Notes under the pieces: generated by a model
The model's input: the letters and a program-made list of their open reading frames with translations, nothing else
The model's database searches: none
What the model was told of the DNA's origin: nothing
Assembly (NCBI GenBank): GCA_029565815.1
Contig: JAKQNL010000081.1
Span: 1-8,713, forward strand
Reading direction: 5' to 3'
Length of the DNA stretch: 8,713 bases
DNA from: Spirochaetota bacterium
Lineage (GTDB): Bacteria > Spirochaetota > Spirochaetia > Treponematales > UBA12059
Position numbers and translations under genes: made by a program
Part shown: piece after piece, positions 5,614 to 8,713 of the stretch
Layout: every line of letters starts with the position of its first letter
Position numbering within the stretch: position 1 is the stretch's first letter

Positions 5614-6804
5614 TTACGGAATAATAAAACTTTGTAGCTGCTTTCCTTCATGGTCAAGAAAGGCGCATGATAAACCCGAGTCGGTAAGTGTAAGTTCCAG
5701 CGCTCCAAATACTTCGCGCATGAACCAGCGGGAATACTGGCTGCGATAATCCGGCTCCTTATCGGGAACACCGCCCATAGCGCCTACAACAGCCCAGGCT
5801 GTTCCAGGGCTTTGCAGCCACTCCATAAAATGGTTATGCCCGGAAACCACCAGGTCCGCCTTGCCTTCTAGCAACGGGGAAAGCTGTTGTATCATGTCCG
5901 GGTGATCATACCATTCCATTCCGGTCTCGGCGTCTTTGTATCCGGATGCCCAGAAATAGCAATGGCTAAGCACCACGGTATAATCTTCTTTTGGAATTGA
6001 ATCCAGTTGGGCAACGAGCCAGGTTTTGTCCTTTGCGCTAAAGCCTTCCGGCCCCCAGAGCAAGTCCAGTGCGATGAAGTGCACTGTGCCTGCGTCCATA
6101 CGCCACATCCGTGGCGAATCCACAGGACCTACCGCGGCTTTCCAGCGTTTACTTCCGCCAATCAGGCTGTCATGGTTGCCCATAAGGAAAGAGAATGGGA
6201 CATCGGGGGCGTATGTTCTCAATTCGTTGAGCGTTATATCCCAGCCAGCTTTGTACATGCCCATTTCCACGGTGTCGCCCAACACAAAAAACGCATCTAA
6301 ATTATTTGCTCTGCGTTGAGTTTGTGCATACGCTAACAGTGAGCGAGTTTTATCGCGCGAGCTTATGTCCCTATCCATGTGCGGATCCGACGATATGAGA
6401 ACACGAAGTGTATGACTGTCAGACAACTGTAGGCCTTTGGCTGGTTCAATGATTATTGGCCTCATGGAAGCGTCTACAGATTTTCCGTATGCATTGGAAA
6501 AAACAAAAAGCGATGTTGTAACGGCAGCAAGGAGCGACAGCACCGCTACAACGGACACAATGATGATAGCAGCTTTGGGTGTTTTCTTTTTACAGAAAAC
6601 AAGCACCATCGCTATGCTGAGTGCAAGCGGAGCAATGCCGAGGGCGCTTAGCATTAGCACCGGTGCTCCATGGCCCCATCGGTACATGCCCAGAGTTCCT
6701 GCTTGTAAGAATGCCCAGCCAAGGAAAGCTGCATGGGCGGCAAAGGCTGCAATAGAAAGCCAGATGGCCGCGTGTGATCCTGAATCGTCGTGGATGCGTT
6801 TCAT
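5614..6804 (-). CDS. Membrane-anchored metallophosphoesterase (calcineurin-like)
   Basis: This 396-residue protein has three predicted membrane segments (about 12-34, 46-70 and 78-103) followed by a calcineurin-like metallophosphoesterase domain. All usual dinuclear-metal motifs are present: DPH (140-142, the DxH block), LGD (175-177), GNHD (209-212), SHC (280-282, metal His) and GHNH (322-325). The basic CKKKTPK stretch (71-77) between the second and third segments, and the basic N-terminus, predict N-in topology with the catalytic domain outside the cytoplasm. The substrate is unknown: a phosphoester at the cell surface is the most that can be inferred. ATG 6804 is preceded by AGGAG at 6814-6810, a good ribosome binding site. 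It begins 23 bases after the antiporter's stop codon, so it is likely the second gene of that operon. It converges with the radical SAM gene. Confidence 0.9.
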   Translation of the reverse strand: MKRIHDDSGSHAAIWLSIAAFAAHAAFLGWAFLQAGTLGMYRWGHGAPVLMLSALGIAPLALSIAMVLVFCKKKTPKAAIIIVSVVAVLSLLAAVTTSLFVFSNAYGKSVDASMRPIIIEPAKGLQLSDSHTLRVLISSDPHMDRDISSRDKTRSLLAYAQTQRRANNLDAFFVLGDTVEMGMYKAGWDITLNELRTYAPDVPFSFLMGNHDSLIGGSKRWKAAVGPVDSPRMWRMDAGTVHFIALDLLWGPEGFSAKDKTWLVAQLDSIPKEDYTVVLSHCYFWASGYKDAETGMEWYDHPDMIQQLSPLLEGKADLVVSGHNHFMEWLQSPGTAWAVVGAMGGVPDKEPDYRSQYSRWFMREVFGALELTLTDSGLSCAFLDHEGKQLQSFIIP

Positions 6805-6827
6805 GCATGCTCCTTTTTCTTTGAAAG

Positions 6828-8273
6828 CTATTCTTGTGGATTATCGCCGTTTATTTCCCTGGTGACTTTTCCTATTTCGGCCGAATGTGCCAAGACATAC
6901 AGTATGTCATTGTGCCGTAACTCGGTGCTGCCCTTTGGTAATACAATTTCACCACCGCGGACGATGGAACTGACGAGGGCTTCCTTGCCGAGTGCCAGCT
7001 GAGACAAGCTTTTGGAAATACAGGGAGCATTTTCTTCTACCAGGATCTCGTACATGTCCACATCACTATTTTGTATGGAATGCAATTCTACCGTGTGCGG
7101 CGACTCTGGTTTTCTGCGCTCGGTTAGTTTAAACAATTTGGACAAGGGGCCGAGTGTCGTGCCCTGTAGGAGGCATGATAGAAATACAGCAAAGAATATT
7201 GTGTCGAAAATAAAACCGTTCGCATCCAGTCCGTAGGCTAAAGGGTAGGTTGCAAGCACAATGGGAACCGCACCTTTGATGCCGCCCCACATGACGAACA
7301 GCTTTTCTTTGGATGAATAGCGGAAGGGCAAAGTGCACAGGAATACCGCAATAGGTCTTGCAACGAACATGACGGCGGCCACGATAAGAAGGGCTTCCTT
7401 CCATATTGCAGCAAACCGGCTGGGAAAAGACAAAAGACCGAGCATAATGAACAGCGTTATATTTGCGATGGAAGAAATACTTTCAAGGAAGCTGCTGACT
7501 CCGCGTTTTGCGGGAAATGGGCTGTTGCCCAGCCAATAACCCATAAAAAACACAGCGATGATTCCGTTTGCTTTAAGCATATCGGCCAGGCCGTATGTGA
7601 ACAAGATGCAGCCTATGATGAGCACGTTATAGTATCCGCGGTTGTCCGAGCGCAAGAGGCTAAATACCAAGCGCGACAGGTGGTAGCACGCGTAGCCTAT
7701 GCCTATGCCTCCTACAAACTGCCATAGAAGAGAAAGTAACGCTCCAGCGGGTGAAGAAAATTTCCCGCTTGCAAGCTGGATAAAGGCGATGGTTAGGAGT
7801 ATCGCCATGGGATCGTTTGCTGCTGACTCCACGTTTAGCGTTGTTGCAAGCCTGCCTTTTATGGGGTTTGCTTTGGTGATCATGAAGACGGCCGCCGCAT
7901 CGGTGGAAGAAATAATCGAGGACAGGATGAACGAATACACTAGGTCGAACTTAAGGAGTAAATGTATGAGAAGGCCCAGCACTGCCGCTGTCAGTATAAC
8001 GCCAAGCGTTGCAAGCGTTAGTGCTGGTCCGGCTACCGATTTGAACGAGCTGCGGCTAACCCTAAAGCCGCCGTCGAATATGATGAACACCAAGAGGATG
8101 TCGGCTACCTGTTTAGTAAGCAGTGCGTTGTCAAAATATAACAGGTTAAGGACGTCGCTTCCGACGACTATGCCGATGAGTATAAAGCCAATGAGGAGCG
8201 GAAGCCCGAAGCGGGTGCTTATTTTGGTGGATAGTATGGCCAGAACGACCAAAAGCGAAACAAAAAGCGGCAT
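6828..8273 (-). CDS. CPA1-family cation/proton antiporter (K+/H+ or Na+/H+) with C-terminal TrkA_C domain
   Basis: The 481-residue product is an integral membrane antiporter of the Na_H_Exchanger family. Roughly 12 hydrophobic segments fill residues 3 to 378. Family signatures are clear: FDGGF (66-70), SSTDAAAVF (122-130, usually SxTDPVAV), ESAANDPMA (149-157) with the paired Asn-Asp of the ion-binding site, ARPIAVFL (305-312) and GGIKGAVPIVLA (330-341). The cytoplasmic tail (about 401-474) reads as a TrkA_C / RCK_C ligand-binding domain (VEENAPCISKSL, PKGSTELRHNDILYVLA). This architecture is typical of NhaP2-type potassium/proton antiporters that regulate ion content and pH. The cation specificity is inferred, not shown. 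It is shorter than E. coli NhaP2 because only one regulatory domain follows the membrane part. The ATG at 8273 has AGGAG five bases upstream. It reads into the phosphoesterase gene. Confidence 0.92.
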   Translation of the reverse strand: MPLFVSLLVVLAILSTKISTRFGLPLLIGFILIGIVVGSDVLNLLYFDNALLTKQVADILLVFIIFDGGFRVSRSSFKSVAGPALTLATLGVILTAAVLGLLIHLLLKFDLVYSFILSSIISSTDAAAVFMITKANPIKGRLATTLNVESAANDPMAILLTIAFIQLASGKFSSPAGALLSLLWQFVGGIGIGYACYHLSRLVFSLLRSDNRGYYNVLIIGCILFTYGLADMLKANGIIAVFFMGYWLGNSPFPAKRGVSSFLESISSIANITLFIMLGLLSFPSRFAAIWKEALLIVAAVMFVARPIAVFLCTLPFRYSSKEKLFVMWGGIKGAVPIVLATYPLAYGLDANGFIFDTIFFAVFLSCLLQGTTLGPLSKLFKLTERRKPESPHTVELHSIQNSDVDMYEILVEENAPCISKSLSQLALGKEALVSSIVRGGEIVLPKGSTELRHNDILYVLAHSAEIGKVTREINGDNPQE

Positions 8274-8333
8274 TCAAGCTCCTGTGTGCCTGTGATGGAT
8301 CTGCTAGTAAGCTAAAGCTACAACCAGCAATTA

Positions 8334-8363
8334 AAAGTACAGAAAGCTCGCCTTTGCTGTCAA
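8334..8363 (-). promoter_or_regulatory. Candidate promoter for the antiporter-phosphoesterase operon
   Basis: On the - strand, TTGACA (8363-8358) is an exact -35 consensus. After an 18-base spacer comes TACTTT (8339-8334), a weak -10. It lies in the 99-base gap between the right-edge gene and the antiporter, about 60 bases upstream of the antiporter ATG. The -35 also forms part of a weak stem (ACAG-C-AAAG with CTTTCTGT) that could instead be a terminator for the upstream gene, since a TTTTAATT stretch follows. The function is ambiguous. Confidence 0.35.
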
Positions 8364-8372
8364 GCTGTCGTA

Positions 8373-8713
8373 CTATCGATAAGCGACGCTTACGTCGTCC
8401 ACGCGAAGCGTTCCCGATTCGTTGAGAAAAACCGCGAATTCTAGGGTTACGGTTTTTTGGTCTACGGCCATGCGAATCTCGTCTTTTTTCCAGTCCGAGC
8501 TGCCCCGATATTGGCGAACGGCGAAACGCCTTGTTCCCTGTCTGTCGGTTGCGATAAAACCAACATAGCTGCCCGAATATTGTTGGCCTTCGGGGTAAAT
8601 GTCCGAGTGGCTAACGTAAAAGCTTGCTGTAACTTCTCCATCAAGCACCTGTAAAGGCTTAGACATGTATAGATAGTGTGATGTGTCTGCGTCTGCGCTG
8701 AGCACAAGAGCTT
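8373..8713 (-). CDS. C-terminal part of a beta-rich, probably carbohydrate-binding-like protein (cut by the right edge)
   Basis: The frame is open from the right edge to the TAG at 8375-8373, giving at least 112 residues of a longer protein that begins outside the window. The visible segment looks like a galactose-binding-like jelly-roll module. Short strands include GEVTASFYVSHSD and YVGFIATDRQG, followed by TVTLEFAVFLNESGTLRVDDVSVAY. Endings of this form (a GTL-x-VDDV-type strand) are common in carbohydrate-binding modules at the C-terminus of secreted or cell-surface proteins. No membrane segment or sorting signal is visible in this part, and no full-family assignment is possible. It is transcribed in the same direction as the antiporter, 99 bases upstream of it, with a possible promoter or terminator between them, so it may belong to a separate unit. 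Confidence 0.8.
   Translation of the reverse strand, partial: ALVLSADADTSHYLYMSKPLQVLDGEVTASFYVSHSDIYPEGQQYSGSYVGFIATDRQGTRRFAVRQYRGSSDWKKDEIRMAVDQKTVTLEFAVFLNESGTLRVDDVSVAYR

Noticed and set aside
6437..6865. 142-codon + strand frame opposite the phosphoesterase membrane segments
   Set aside because: Membrane-rich genes often leave open antisense frames; no promoter or ribosome binding site supports it.
7699..8295. 198-codon + strand frame opposite the antiporter
   Set aside because: It lies fully antisense to a clear membrane-protein gene and its product is low in recognisable motifs. It is a shadow of the real frame.
1..8713. tRNA, rRNA, CRISPR, insertion sequence or phage attachment site
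   Set aside because: I saw no regularly spaced repeats, cloverleaf-like sequence, transposase motif or terminal inverted repeats with target duplication anywhere in the window.

Overview
This 8.7 kb window of ordinary-density bacterial chromosome has mid-range base composition. It carries five + strand genes (one cut by the left edge) facing three - strand genes (one cut by the right edge). There are no tRNA or rRNA genes, insertion sequences, CRISPR arrays or phage genes. Two genes appear to have a -10 element only 7-10 bases before the ATG and no Shine-Dalgarno, as in leaderless transcripts. Together with the gene mix, this tentatively suggests an actinobacterium, possibly a mid-GC Coriobacteriia. 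That placement is inference, not proven.

Left, + strand: an unrecognised protein tail (1-549) ends in a likely intrinsic terminator. A well-formed promoter follows at 597-626, immediately before a DUF2156 gene (634-1515; GNAT-like, phosphatidylglycerol lysyltransferase C-terminal family). This is followed one base later by a sugar-nucleotidyltransferase-like gene (1517-2527), and a strong hairpin lies downstream of it. The second + unit begins at about 2657. It pairs a small stand-alone cyclic-nucleotide-binding-like domain protein (2673-3113), whose phosphate-binding Arg/Ser pair is missing, with a large radical SAM protein (3113-5560). The two genes overlap at TGATG and are probably translationally coupled.

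Right, - strand: a hairpin at 5568-5600 separates the converging units. A probable two-gene operon reads leftward. First comes a CPA1-type cation/proton antiporter with a C-terminal TrkA_C domain (6828-8273). Then, 23 bases on, comes a three-TM metallophosphoesterase with a complete metal-binding motif set (5614-6804). A partial gene at the right edge (8373-8713) encodes the end of a beta-rich protein, probably a carbohydrate-binding-like module.

The most interesting unit is the cNMP-like sensor plus radical SAM pair. The radical SAM protein has an N-terminal domain like that of the uncharacterised TIGR03960-type proteins, a CxxxCxxC cluster motif, a second Cys cluster (Cx4Cx2Cx2C), and a C-terminal region of more than 200 residues that I cannot assign. 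Its coding sequence also contains a textbook terminator-like hairpin plus U-tract.
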